Shown here in pieces: positions 25,167 to 34,164 of a stretch of DNA of 64,000 nt. The DNA comes from an uncultured Fibrobacter sp. (GTDB lineage: Bacteria > Fibrobacterota > Fibrobacteria > Fibrobacterales > Fibrobacteraceae): positions 1 through 64,000 of the forward strand of contig NZ_ONDD01000004.1 of NCBI RefSeq assembly GCF_900316465.1. Direction: 5' to 3'. The position numbers and the translations under genes are program-made. Within the stretch, counting starts at the first letter, position 1, and the number at the start of each line of letters is the position of its first letter. Below the pieces are notes generated by a model. That model was not told where the DNA came from. It ran no database searches and worked only from the letters and a program-made list of their open reading frames with translations.

Positions 25167-25174
25167 CAGGATGC

Positions 25175-25630
25175 ATGATGCAAAAGAAAGATGATGCGAT
25201 GATTCTTTCCGAGGCGATTCGCCTGGTGGGCGAGGGTCTCGAAGTGACCTTCCCGGTGAATGGACGAAGCATGCGCCCGTTTATCGAGGGTGGCCGCGAC
25301 AGTGTGGTGCTTGTTCGTCCAGAAAACGTGAATGTGATGGATGTGGTGCTCGCCAAAACGGATGACGGCCGCTACGTGATTCACCGCGTTATGGAAATGG
25401 CGGGCGACCGTGTAACTTTGATGGGCGATGGCAATTTACAGGGCCGCGAGCATACTGAATGTAAACAAATTTATGCTAAAGTGACCTATGTTGTGCATCC
25501 AAATGGTTACAAAAGATCTCTTTACACGCCTTTTATACAATTTGTCCAAAAAATGTGGGTGAGCCTTTTACCTTTGCGTCGTTATTTGCTTAAATTATAT
25601 AGAGTCTACATTCGAATCCGGAATTTCTAG
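25175..25630 (+). CDS. S26/S24-type signal-peptidase-like protease of the peptide cluster
   Basis: The 151-residue protein has a catalytic Ser in RSMRPFI (S32) and a His in YVIHRV (H70), followed by LMGDGN. A Ser-His pair in these positions is the ER/archaeal (Sec11, SipW) form of signal peptidase, not the Ser-Lys form. The basic C-terminus (about 120-150) could sit on the membrane. It may cut the leader from the precursor peptides. No N-terminal membrane helix is visible, which is unusual for a true signal peptidase. Starts at 25175 or 25178 are equally likely. Confidence 0.65.
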   Translation: MMQKKDDAMILSEAIRLVGEGLEVTFPVNGRSMRPFIEGGRDSVVLVRPENVNVMDVVLAKTDDGRYVIHRVMEMAGDRVTLMGDGNLQGREHTECKQIYAKVTYVVHPNGYKRSLYTPFIQFVQKMWVSLLPLRRYLLKLYRVYIRIRNF

Positions 25631-25644
25631 AAGGAGAGTACACC

Positions 25645-25914
25645 ATGCACATCAAAAAAGGATTTGTTCTGCGCGAAGTCTGCGGTGAACAGGTAATTAT
25701 GGGCGAAGGCGTTGGCGCTCTCGATTTCGGGAAGCTCCTTTGCCTGAACGAAACGGCGTCTTGGCTTTGGACGCGTGCAAGCGAACTCGGCGAATTTACC
25801 GTCGAAGCGCTTGCCGATGCGCTCTGTAGCGAATACGACGTTGCCGCTGACGATGCCTTGAACGATGTCAAGAGCATTGTTTCGCAGTGGCAAAACGTGA
25901 ATGTAGTCGAATGA
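25645..25914 (+). CDS. PqqD-like RiPP recognition element protein
   Basis: The 89-residue protein has the length and helix pattern of PqqD-family leader-binding domains: a beta-rich start (GFVLREVCGEQVIMGEG), LLCLNETASWLWTRA, then helical segments (ALADALCSEYDVAADDALNDVKSIV). In other systems this domain binds the leader of the precursor and presents it to the enzymes. It follows an AAGGAGAG site and overlaps the next start in ATGA. Its presence makes the two short peptides good substrates. Confidence 0.78.
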   Translation: MHIKKGFVLREVCGEQVIMGEGVGALDFGKLLCLNETASWLWTRASELGEFTVEALADALCSEYDVAADDALNDVKSIVSQWQNVNVVE

Positions 25915-27533
25915 AATACCTTTCGTGGTTATGGAATAGGACGGAAGGATTCCGCCTGAACATAGCGCTCCGCATTGTATTTGGTGTGGGGCGAATCTCG
26001 CTTGGGCTATTGATGGTATGGCTCAGCAAGCGTTTTATAGACGAAACGATTCGCACGGGTAGTCAAGACGATATTGTGCGCATGATTGCTTTGCTTGTGG
26101 CGACGGTCGTGGGTGCGATTGTCTTGCGCATTGTTTTTTATTATATGACGAATGTGGCCATGGTCCGCCAATCGAATCGCTTGCGCTTGCAGGTGTTCGA
26201 GGGCTTGTTCTTGCGTAAGCTTTACGCGGGGGCTGAACTGCATTCGGGCGATGTGGCGTCTAGGCTTTCGAAAGATATTGAGTCGGTGTCGACCACGACC
26301 ATGGAAACTTTGCCGCAAATGATTGTGACGGCGCTACAGCTGGTGGGCGCGTTCCTTTTGATGCGCTGGTTTGACCCGCGACTTGCCTGGGCTTTGCTGT
26401 TGCTTACGCCGGTGGCGATTGTGCTCGGTAAGCTGGTGTCTCGCAAACTCAGAAACATGACGCTTGCAATTCGTGAACGGGAATCGAAAATCCAGATGCA
26501 GGTGCAAGAGGGCGTGGAACACAATGTGCTCATGCGTTCGCTCGAAAGTGAAAGCTGGGTGGCGGGCCGTCTGGGCGACATGCAACAGCACTTGGAAAGC
26601 GATGTTTTGCGCCGTACGCGATTTACCACGCTTTCGCGTTTTGCGCTTGGGTCTGCTTTTGGGCTGGGTTATTTGCTAGCCTTTATTTGGGGCGGCCTCG
26701 GGCTGCGCGATGGGGCGATTACCTTCGGTATGATGACGTCCTTCTTGCAGCTGGTGGGCCAGATTCAGCACCCGATTCTTTCGATTTTGAACATGGTGCC
26801 GCAAGTGGTGCATACCACGGCTAGCATTGACCGCTTGGAAGATCTTGAAAAATCCAAGGAGCCCGAAAGTGACGGAACGCCTATGGCGCTTGAAGGTTCG
26901 CTTGGCGTGCGACTCGAGAACTTGCATTTTGGCTATGCGGCGGGCAGGCACGAGGTTCTGGAAGGTTTCAGCCACGATTTTGAGCCTGGTTCCAAGACGG
27001 CGATTATGGGCAAAACGGGTGCCGGAAAGACGACGCTGTTCCGGTTGTTGCTCGGCTTTGTAAGGCCCGATAGTGGGCGCATGCTGGTTTATTCAAGTTC
27101 CGAGGTGTGTGCGATTGGCAAAGAAACTCGCACGAATTTTGTGTACGTGCCGCAAGGCAATACCTTGCTGAGCGGGAGCGTCCGCCTGAACTTGCAGCTG
27201 GCCAAGCCCGATGCGAGCGAACAAGAGATGTTGCAGGCCTTGCATGCGGCCTGTGCCGACTTTGTGCTGGATTTGCCCGATGGCTTGGATACCGAAATCG
27301 GCGAGCGCGGTCGCGGCTTGAGCGAGGGCCAAGCGCAGCGAATCGGAATTGCCCGCGGGCTTTTACGGCCTGGGAATGTTTGGCTGTTTGACGAGGTGAG
27401 TTCTTCGCTCGATGAATCTACGGAGTGCGAATTGTTCGAAAGGCTGTTTGCGACTTACCCTGACAAGACCATGATTTTTGTGACTCACCGTTCGGCGATG
27501 TCTGAAATTTGCGACGAAGTCGTTCGACTTTAA
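25911..27533 (+). CDS. ABC exporter (fused membrane and ATPase domains) of the peptide cluster
   Basis: The 540-residue protein has an ABC type-1 membrane domain (about residues 10-310, several hydrophobic helices) and an ATPase domain: GKTGAGKT (367-374), LSEGQ (470-474) and WLFDE (491-495). It probably exports the mature peptide. No C39 peptidase domain is attached, so leader removal must be by another enzyme, such as the S26-like protein. Its stop overlaps the stop of the convergent methyltransferase gene by four bases, and no terminator is visible. Confidence 0.85.
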   Translation: MKYLSWLWNRTEGFRLNIALRIVFGVGRISLGLLMVWLSKRFIDETIRTGSQDDIVRMIALLVATVVGAIVLRIVFYYMTNVAMVRQSNRLRLQVFEGLFLRKLYAGAELHSGDVASRLSKDIESVSTTTMETLPQMIVTALQLVGAFLLMRWFDPRLAWALLLLTPVAIVLGKLVSRKLRNMTLAIRERESKIQMQVQEGVEHNVLMRSLESESWVAGRLGDMQQHLESDVLRRTRFTTLSRFALGSAFGLGYLLAFIWGGLGLRDGAITFGMMTSFLQLVGQIQHPILSILNMVPQVVHTTASIDRLEDLEKSKEPESDGTPMALEGSLGVRLENLHFGYAAGRHEVLEGFSHDFEPGSKTAIMGKTGAGKTTLFRLLLGFVRPDSGRMLVYSSSEVCAIGKETRTNFVYVPQGNTLLSGSVRLNLQLAKPDASEQEMLQALHAACADFVLDLPDGLDTEIGERGRGLSEGQAQRIGIARGLLRPGNVWLFDEVSSSLDESTECELFERLFATYPDKTMIFVTHRSAMSEICDEVVRL

Positions 27534-28876
27534 ATTTTTGCGATAAAGACGTTTAGCGAGAAGCCGCCGTGGCTGGTGGCGATGCATTTGGCGGCCGGAT
27601 TGTGCTCGGGCGATAAGCCGGGGCACTCTCGCAGCAAGTTTGCGGTGCAGGTGTATGCGGAGCCGGGGCGGTTGTCGTCTTTGGGCGCAAGGATGGCGAC
27701 CGTGAGCGATTGGCCGAGGGCCTGCAGGGCGTGGGCGAGCTCGGCGAGTCGGCGGCCGAGGCGCGTGTAAAGCTTGGGTGCGTCAAAATCAAGGCGCTTG
27801 CCGTAGGGCGGATTCAGCACGATAACGGGGGAGGCTTCGCTCGGATTTGAGTTGTCAGAGTGAATTCCGGCCTGGCAGGCGTTGGCAATTTCTTGGGCGG
27901 TGTAGTCGAAAAAGTCGCGGAGCAGCGGCGAGACGAGCGCGGGCTCAATGCCTGCGAGCGGCGAGCACTCTACATTGTGCTTGATGATTTCGACAGCCTT
28001 AGGCGAAATGTCGGAAGTGATGATTTTCGCAATGGATTGTTTCGCTCCGTTGTCGCCGTCAACGACGTTTCTCGTGATGAAATTCCACGTGGCTTCTTTG
28101 AATGCGGGCTGGTGTTTTAAGGCGAAATCGCGGCATTTGCCTGGAATGAGTCCGTTTGCCATGTATGCTGCTTCGAGACTGAAGGTTCCGCTGCCAGCCA
28201 TTAAATCGAAGACTGCGATTTCTTTGGAGGGCGCAACACCTGATGCTTCAAATAGCATTGCGGCGGCGATGGTTTCCTTGAGGGGGGCGTCATTTACGAA
28301 GCGTTCGTGGCCTCGCTTATAAAGTTCTTCGCCAGAAAGATCAAGCCAAATCGTACAGCGGTCATCGATGAGTGTCACGTGTAAGAGCAGTGGCTCTGAC
28401 AAGGAATGCTGTTCCCGGCCTTCGCCGGGATGACGTTGGGCCAGGGGGAGGCTTCCCCCTATTGTTTTTTGCAAGCGCTCGGCGACGGCGTCGCTGTGGT
28501 ACAGGCGCGAATGCTTGCATGTCACGTGGATTTGGTCCGGAGGCGCAGCAAGGTATAGCTCCCACGGAATTTCGGCGGCTTTCTTTTCCAAATCGCGGAA
28601 ATTCTCGGCTTTGAAGTCGTCAACGTGCATCAAAATGCGGTTGGCGATACGGCTGTAAGCGACCGCTTTCCAGGCTTCGGTAATCTTGACGGTAAATTCA
28701 ACTTTTCCGTCGCTTGCGGCGTGCGGCTTGCCTTCGTCGTCAACGAAATCCAAACCGAGTCCGAGCAATTCTTGAACAAGTGTCTGTTCAAAACCGAGAG
28801 GAACAATCGCCAAAAAACGGTGAGGCTTACCGATTATCTGGCGTTTGATTCGTTTTTCAAGGGCCGTAGAAAGCAT
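27530..28876 (-). CDS. THUMP-domain 23S rRNA/tRNA guanine-N2 methyltransferase (RlmL N-terminal-like)
   Basis: The 448-residue protein has an N-terminal THUMP RNA-binding domain (about 60-160) and a Rossmann methyltransferase domain: VFDLMAGSGTFSLEAA near 240 and NPPYGKRL near 360, the N6/N2-guanine catalytic motif. This is the RlmL-type (m2G2445) half without the RlmK domain. Residues near 145-165 (LPLAQRHPGEGREQHSL) are encoded by a REP-like palindrome and look like an insertion. The start is 12 bases after dnaG stops, suggesting cotranscription. Target base is inferred from the family only. Confidence 0.8.
   Translation of the reverse strand: MLSTALEKRIKRQIIGKPHRFLAIVPLGFEQTLVQELLGLGLDFVDDEGKPHAASDGKVEFTVKITEAWKAVAYSRIANRILMHVDDFKAENFRDLEKKAAEIPWELYLAAPPDQIHVTCKHSRLYHSDAVAERLQKTIGGSLPLAQRHPGEGREQHSLSEPLLLHVTLIDDRCTIWLDLSGEELYKRGHERFVNDAPLKETIAAAMLFEASGVAPSKEIAVFDLMAGSGTFSLEAAYMANGLIPGKCRDFALKHQPAFKEATWNFITRNVVDGDNGAKQSIAKIITSDISPKAVEIIKHNVECSPLAGIEPALVSPLLRDFFDYTAQEIANACQAGIHSDNSNPSEASPVIVLNPPYGKRLDFDAPKLYTRLGRRLAELAHALQALGQSLTVAILAPKDDNRPGSAYTCTANLLRECPGLSPEHNPAAKCIATSHGGFSLNVFIAKI
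28411..28463 (-). repeat. REP-like palindrome inside the methyltransferase gene
   Basis: GTTCCCGGCCTTCGCCGGGA followed by TGAC (28411-28434) is the palindrome common in intergenic repeats (GTCATCCCGG...). A second hairpin, GGGGGA-GG-CTTCCCCC type (about 28448-28463), follows. Both lie in frame within coding sequence. Confidence 0.6.
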
Positions 28877-28888
28877 TGCAAGATTGTT

Positions 28889-31102
28889 TTAGTAACCGAA
28901 ATCGTCTGAATCGGCGTTGAAATCATCGTTGCCGTAGGAATATTCTTCGTCGTCTTCGGGCGGCGGGGGCTCAAAACCCTCGGGAGGTTCGTCGGCTGGC
29001 ATTTGCTCTTCGGAATAATTTTCAGAAGCGAAGTCAGCAGGGGGCTGCGGCACATTTTCTGCAAATTGAGGATCGCTCGGTTGCGTGCTTTGCGGTGCAG
29101 GTGTCGCTTGAACAGGCGCAGCTTGAACCGGTGCGGACGCTGCTTGAATGGATGCCGGCGTAATCACGGTTGGCGCTGCAGGCATCGGGGCGCCTTGAAT
29201 CACCGACTGGAACAATATCAGCTGTGCCTTGCTGCGAACCACTTGGTCGGCGAAGGCATCAATCGTAATCTTTTCGGCGTTGAACAAGGCGTTCAACTTT
29301 TGCATGCCCTGCGTAAACTTGGACATCTGCATGCGCGTTTCGACCGCTTCGTTGCTTGTCAACGGAATCAGGTGCTTTTGCCTGTCGCAGAGCTTGGTTG
29401 AAAATACGGTCAGCGTCTGGTAAAATTCGATGATTTCTTGCGGCGTTTTCCACTTTTCTTCGGGCAAGCCTTCCAAAAAGAGCCTGAGCGTGGGCGAGAC
29501 GTTTTCGTACATCAGCTGCGGCGAAACGGCGCCAGTTTCGGCGTAAAGTGCAATGGCTGAATTCACAAATTCTTCGACCACCGGAGATTCAAACATGCGG
29601 ACTCCGCTCGCGGCCCAGTCCATGTCAAAGTATTCCAGCGCGCGGTCCATCAGCGTCGGGTTTCGAAGCACTAAGTTCGCAAAACGGATTTCCATGGGCG
29701 GAATGCTTGCCCAATCGAGCGTGGCGGCCTGCTCCAGTTGCGGAATCACTTCTGGTGCGCCGGTGGCGGCATTTGCTGCCATCGGTCGGCGTTCTTCGAA
29801 ACCTTTTTGCGGCTTTAGGCTTTTTACCTGGGCCAAGGAACGGCTCGTGTTGAATCGCTCCGCAATCAGCTTCACATACTGATTTTGAAGCTCGCGGTCG
29901 GTAATGCTTTTTACAAGCGACTTGGTGTAAGTCACAAAGCGGGCGCGTTCTTCGGGGCTTTGCATGTCGTGCTGACGGGCCAAATAAGAAAGCCAGTCTT
30001 CGGATTCGCGCAAAGCCGCACGGAATGCGTCTGCACCGCGTTCATTCACAAAGTTGTCGGGGTCGATCTTGGTGCCATCGGGGCGCGAAAGCGCAAACAC
30101 GCGGGGCGCAATTCCCTTGGGCAAGACAATTTCCAAACTTCTGAGGGTTGCCTTCTGGCCGGCTGCGTCACCGTCGAATACCAAGTAGGCGGTGTTGGCG
30201 TATCGTGCAAGAATGCTCGCGTGGGTTTCGGTCAAAGCCGTTCCCGAGGCGGCCACCACGTTCGTGACGCCGCCTTGATACAGGCTGATCATGTCAAAGT
30301 AGCCTTCAACGATAATCACCGCGTTTTCTTTCGCGATGCTTTGGCGGCTTTGGTGCAAACCGAACAGGATATCGCTCTTATGGTACAGCGCCGATTCCGG
30401 GCTGTTCATGTACTTCGCGCGCTTAAAATCCTTATTGTCGCTTAAGTCGCGGCCACCGAAGGCGACAATCACGCCTGAAAGGTTTTGGATGGCAATCATT
30501 AAGCGATCGCGGAACTTATCCGAGATGCCGCCATTTTCTTTTTCGACGGCAAGTCCCGCCTTGACGCAATCCAGCGGCGAAAAACCGTTCTTGACGGCAT
30601 ACCCGATAAAGCCTTCGCGGCCCTCCGGAGCGTAACCGATATGGAACTGCTTGCGGGTGGCATCGGTAATGTGGCGGCTGGCGAGATACTGGAGCGCCTT
30701 GGGAGAAAGAGCGAGCTGCTGCTCAAACCATTCGCAGGCTAGTTCGTTCAGCCTGCGGACCATGGCGCGTTCTTCGGTCTTTTCGCTGTCTTCAGGGGCG
30801 CCTAGCTGGGGGAGTGCAAAGCCGGTAAAGTTTGCGACCCATTCCACGGCTCCCTTAAAATCCATTTTTTCATGTTCTTGCACGAACTTGAAAACGTCAC
30901 CGCCGGCACCACAGGCAAAGCATTTGTATATGCCCAGACTCGGGTTCACGTTCATAGAAGGGCTTCTGTCATCATGGAAGGGACAGACGCCCAGGTAGCG
31001 GCCATTTCCGGAACGTTTCAGCGGAACAAAATTCTCAATGACCAACGCAATATCTGCGTGGGCTTTGAGTTGCTGAATGATTTCGTTAGAATAGAACGCC
31101 AC
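28889..31102 (-). CDS. dnaG: DNA primase
   Basis: DnaG makes RNA primers for lagging-strand replication. The 737 residues show the zinc site C40, H43, C61, C64 (CPFH ... CFAC), the primase core, a Toprim domain with EGYFDMISLYQGG, and a C-terminal helicase-binding region. Before the end there is a low-complexity stretch rich in Pro, Ala and Gln, and the last 40 residues are acidic; this tail is longer than usual. The start is GTG at 31102, because the box TAAATTTG (31107-31114) lies four bases upstream, making a leaderless message likely. Confidence 0.96.
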   Translation of the reverse strand: MAFYSNEIIQQLKAHADIALVIENFVPLKRSGNGRYLGVCPFHDDRSPSMNVNPSLGIYKCFACGAGGDVFKFVQEHEKMDFKGAVEWVANFTGFALPQLGAPEDSEKTEERAMVRRLNELACEWFEQQLALSPKALQYLASRHITDATRKQFHIGYAPEGREGFIGYAVKNGFSPLDCVKAGLAVEKENGGISDKFRDRLMIAIQNLSGVIVAFGGRDLSDNKDFKRAKYMNSPESALYHKSDILFGLHQSRQSIAKENAVIIVEGYFDMISLYQGGVTNVVAASGTALTETHASILARYANTAYLVFDGDAAGQKATLRSLEIVLPKGIAPRVFALSRPDGTKIDPDNFVNERGADAFRAALRESEDWLSYLARQHDMQSPEERARFVTYTKSLVKSITDRELQNQYVKLIAERFNTSRSLAQVKSLKPQKGFEERRPMAANAATGAPEVIPQLEQAATLDWASIPPMEIRFANLVLRNPTLMDRALEYFDMDWAASGVRMFESPVVEEFVNSAIALYAETGAVSPQLMYENVSPTLRLFLEGLPEEKWKTPQEIIEFYQTLTVFSTKLCDRQKHLIPLTSNEAVETRMQMSKFTQGMQKLNALFNAEKITIDAFADQVVRSKAQLILFQSVIQGAPMPAAPTVITPASIQAASAPVQAAPVQATPAPQSTQPSDPQFAENVPQPPADFASENYSEEQMPADEPPEGFEPPPPEDDEEYSYGNDDFNADSDDFGY

Positions 31103-31106
31103 GGCT

Positions 31107-31114
31107 CAAATTTA
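31107..31114 (-). promoter_or_regulatory. -7 box directly before dnaG
   Basis: TAAATTTG on the minus strand, followed by AGCC and the GTG start. A leader of zero to a few bases is implied. Confidence 0.5.
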
Positions 31115-31146
31115 GCAAGAAAGGCTGTTGAAATTTTGACACGGAT

Positions 31147-31182
31147 ATAAAAAAAGAATCCGTTCTTGATGAACCGGATTCT
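31147..31182 (-). terminator. Terminator of the initiator tRNA gene
   Basis: On the minus strand AGAATCCG (31175-31182) pairs with CGGATTCT (31155-31162), followed by seven T. Confidence 0.85.
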
Positions 31183-31188
31183 TTTTAG

Positions 31189-31262
<74 letters not shown>

Positions 31263-31276
31263 TCGAGGTTGCACCA

Positions 31277-31305
31277 TATATAGTAAATTTTTATAGCCCT
31301 GTCAA
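31277..31305 (-). promoter_or_regulatory. Canonical sigma70 promoter of the initiator tRNA
   Basis: On the minus strand TTGACA (31300-31305), 17 bases, then TATATA (31277-31282), about 14 bases before the tRNA. Confidence 0.75.
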
Positions 31306-31312
31306 GGGTTTT

Positions 31313-32470
31313 TTACACGAATTTTTTCAGAATATGCTTGCTGGCGACGAAATAATCAATACCGCTAATAATGGTAATTGCGGTTATGACGCCCATCACA
31401 GCTTGCGGGAAAATTGCCCAGAATGCTTGATAATTGGGGATAATCGCTTCCATCGGATCAAGGGCGCCAAGCAATATGGCGACAATTCCGATACCCTGGA
31501 GAGCTGTCTTCCATTTGCCGCTACGGCGAGCCGGCATAATCAAGCCTTCGCTTGCTGCAAGTGTACGGAGTGTTTCGACACTCGATTCGCGGAAGTAAAT
31601 GAGGGCGACCATCCACACCGGGGCATATCCTGTAGCGATAAAGCACATGAAAATTGTCATGTTCGAAATCTTATCGCTGAACGGGTCCAGATACTTGCCT
31701 AGCGTGCTCACTTCGCCGAGTTTGCGGGCGAGGTAGCCGTCCAAAAAGTCGGTCAGCATAAAGCCAAGCACCATCACCAACGAAAGGCTCTTGAAAACGA
31801 GGCTGTTGTTGCTGTAATCCAGGTCGTTATCGTAGAAGAATACCCACAAGAAGAACGGTGTCAGCACAATGCGGCTCATGGTCAGCTGGCTTGCGATTGA
31901 CAATGGCTTACGGTGAGCGGGGTCGCGGTAATACCAGTAGGCATATGCAACGGTCGAGGCGATAATCAAGAGAATCGAGGTTACCATGCAAATCTGCTGG
32001 TAATCTTCGAGATTCAGCAAGTACACGCCCATGGTTACCGTAATCGCGATATTCGACAACTTGCTCCAACGACGCTTGCGGGGGAGTGATTTGCCTTCGC
32101 GGAGCACGCCGAGGCTAAAGAGCGTGTGGGCCACCAGGCGGGCAAGCAAGAATACGCAACCCACGGCAAGCAATTTCTCGGTTTGATCGTTTTGAAGCAA
32201 GTCGCGCACGAAAATGCTGGTCATCACTGCAAACGAAAGGAATCCGTCAACCACGTTCAGCCAGAGTCGGTAATAGGGCTTTTCAATTTCTTGCGAACGG
32301 AGTTGGTACAAATTAACCCAACCCATGATGAGGGCGATTGCAACCAGGGCGGTGGCGGTTTTGGCCATGCCCATCCAGATAAAGACAATGACGGCTATAA
32401 AAACCATAGCTCGCAAAACGCTCCAAACTCGTGAGCGCAGTCTAATATCGGATGTCTGTTCTTGTGTCAT
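31313..32470 (-). CDS. CDP-alcohol phosphatidyltransferase, PgsA-like, with extra N-terminal membrane half
   Basis: The C-terminal half holds the family motif DGxxARx8Gx3Dx3D as DGYLARKLGEVSTLGKYLDPFSD (about residues 240-262), with surrounding helices as in phosphatidylglycerophosphate synthase, which makes phosphatidylglycerol precursors from CDP-diacylglycerol. The protein is 385 residues, about twice the usual length. The first 180 residues form about five additional membrane helices that I do not recognise. It is last in a likely minus-strand operon rnz-trmB-recN-pgsA, 12 bases after recN. Substrate could also be inositol or another alcohol. Confidence 0.78.
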   Translation of the reverse strand: MTQEQTSDIRLRSRVWSVLRAMVFIAVIVFIWMGMAKTATALVAIALIMGWVNLYQLRSQEIEKPYYRLWLNVVDGFLSFAVMTSIFVRDLLQNDQTEKLLAVGCVFLLARLVAHTLFSLGVLREGKSLPRKRRWSKLSNIAITVTMGVYLLNLEDYQQICMVTSILLIIASTVAYAYWYYRDPAHRKPLSIASQLTMSRIVLTPFFLWVFFYDNDLDYSNNSLVFKSLSLVMVLGFMLTDFLDGYLARKLGEVSTLGKYLDPFSDKISNMTIFMCFIATGYAPVWMVALIYFRESSVETLRTLAASEGLIMPARRSGKWKTALQGIGIVAILLGALDPMEAIIPNYQAFWAIFPQAVMGVITAITIISGIDYFVASKHILKKFV

Positions 32471-32482
32471 TTAAAGCCTCTG

Positions 32483-34126
32483 TCAAACTTCTAATAGTTG
32501 TCTTGCGTGCTCGCGAATCGTGTCGCTTTCGCCACCGAGCATGCGAGAAAGTTCCTTAATACGACCGTCGTGGTCCAGTTCGACCACATGCGTGTACGTG
32601 CGGCCGTCGATTTCTTCTTTGCTGACCGCGAGTTGGTTCTTGGCTCGGCTTGCCACCTGGTGCAAGTGCGTAATCGTGAGCACTTGGTGGTGCTGGCCCA
32701 AGTTCTTTAATGCCTCGCCGATGCTGTTGCCGACTTCGCCGCTGATTCCGGAATCCACTTCGTCGAATATCAAGAGGGGAACGCGGTCGAGGTCGGCCAT
32801 CACGCTCTTGATCGAAAGCAGTACGCGGCTGAGTTCGCCGCCCGAAACCGCTTTTTGCAGGCCCTTGAAGCCTTCGCCGGGGTTTGGGGCGAGCGTAAAT
32901 TCAATCTTGTCGGCGCCGTTCGGCGACAAAGACTGCATGGTAATCGATGTCGCAAAAATCGCCTTCGGCATGCCGAGCGTATTCAGAATGGCGCTTACGG
33001 CCTTGTCATAGCGTTCCGCGGCATTCTGGCGAGATGTTGTCAGCTTGAGGGCTGTTGCCTGCAATGCTTCGAGCGCCTTCTTGGATTGTCTGGAAAGTTC
33101 TTCCAAATCGGCGTCCAGGTTTTCAAGGCTCGAAAGTTCTTCCTTGCGTTGTTCGGTCAAGGCAATCAGGCCTGCGACATCGGTGCGGTATTTGCGCTTG
33201 AGCTTCTGAATCGCCGCGATGCGGGCGTTGGCGCGGTCAATATCTGCAGCGCTCATGGCTGCAGACGGACGCAAACGCAGCAAGTCCTTGCATACGCATT
33301 CGTACGGGTCTGTCACTTCTTCAAGCGATTTTAAGTAATCTTCGTAATCAGGGAGCTTTGCAGCGAGTGAACGCAACTTGGACTGCAAAATTTGCACTTG
33401 GTCCAAGAGCCCGTTTTCGCCACCGAGCATCCCTTGAATGTCGTTCAAGTAGCGAGTTTCGGCTTCTTGCTTGCTTGCGCTGTTCACCTTTTCTTCGAGG
33501 GCTTCTTCTTCGCCTTCTTTCAGGGATGCTTTTGAAAGTTCATCGAATTGGAACTTCAAAAAATCCTTCTGGGCGGCCAAGTTCTTTGCGCGCTCTTCGG
33601 TAGCCTTGATTTCGTCTTGGATCTTATTCCAGGCGGTCCATTCGCTTGTGTATTCGGCGAGCAGTTCACCGTTTCCGGCAAAGTCGTCGAGCATCTGCGT
33701 ATGCGTGCGAATGTCGCGCAGCAAGAGCTGTTCGCTCTGGCCGTGCATCTGGATCAGTTCTTCGCCCAAGCGCTGTAAATCGGGGAGAGCTACCACGGCG
33801 CCGTTCACGCGGGCTCGGCTCTTGCCGTTTTCCTGGATTTCGCGGCGGATAATCAGTTCGTCATCGCTGTCAAGCTCCAGTTCTTCAAGAACCTTCTTGA
33901 CTTGCGGTTCGTTTGCAATATCGAATGTGGCTTCGACGACGGCTTTTTCTTCGCCGGTACGCACCATGGTAGATTGCGCCTTGTCGCCGCATACTATGCG
34001 GAGCGCCTTTAAAAGCACTGATTTTCCGGCACCGGTTTCGCCGGTAATTGCAGTAAAACCATCGCGGAAAGGAACTTCCGCATTCGCAATCAAAGTAAAT
34101 CCACTAATCGACAGGTGCTTTAACAT
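32483..34126 (-). CDS. recN: DNA repair protein RecN
   Basis: RecN is an SMC-like ATPase that acts on double-strand breaks. The 547 residues show the P-loop ITGETGAGKSVLL near residue 30, MHGQSEQLLL near 130, a long central coiled coil (about 160-380) and the C-terminal VSGGELSRVLLSIK, FDEVDSGISG and ITHLHQVAS blocks. Length is typical. The ATG follows TAATTTAA by seven bases, suggesting a very short leader and its own promoter. trmB is upstream with a 38-base gap. Confidence 0.95.
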   Translation of the reverse strand: MLKHLSISGFTLIANAEVPFRDGFTAITGETGAGKSVLLKALRIVCGDKAQSTMVRTGEEKAVVEATFDIANEPQVKKVLEELELDSDDELIIRREIQENGKSRARVNGAVVALPDLQRLGEELIQMHGQSEQLLLRDIRTHTQMLDDFAGNGELLAEYTSEWTAWNKIQDEIKATEERAKNLAAQKDFLKFQFDELSKASLKEGEEEALEEKVNSASKQEAETRYLNDIQGMLGGENGLLDQVQILQSKLRSLAAKLPDYEDYLKSLEEVTDPYECVCKDLLRLRPSAAMSAADIDRANARIAAIQKLKRKYRTDVAGLIALTEQRKEELSSLENLDADLEELSRQSKKALEALQATALKLTTSRQNAAERYDKAVSAILNTLGMPKAIFATSITMQSLSPNGADKIEFTLAPNPGEGFKGLQKAVSGGELSRVLLSIKSVMADLDRVPLLIFDEVDSGISGEVGNSIGEALKNLGQHHQVLTITHLHQVASRAKNQLAVSKEEIDGRTYTHVVELDHDGRIKELSRMLGGESDTIREHARQLLEV

Positions 34127-34164
34127 ACGACAATTAAATTAGCAATTTAGCTTGACACTAAGTG

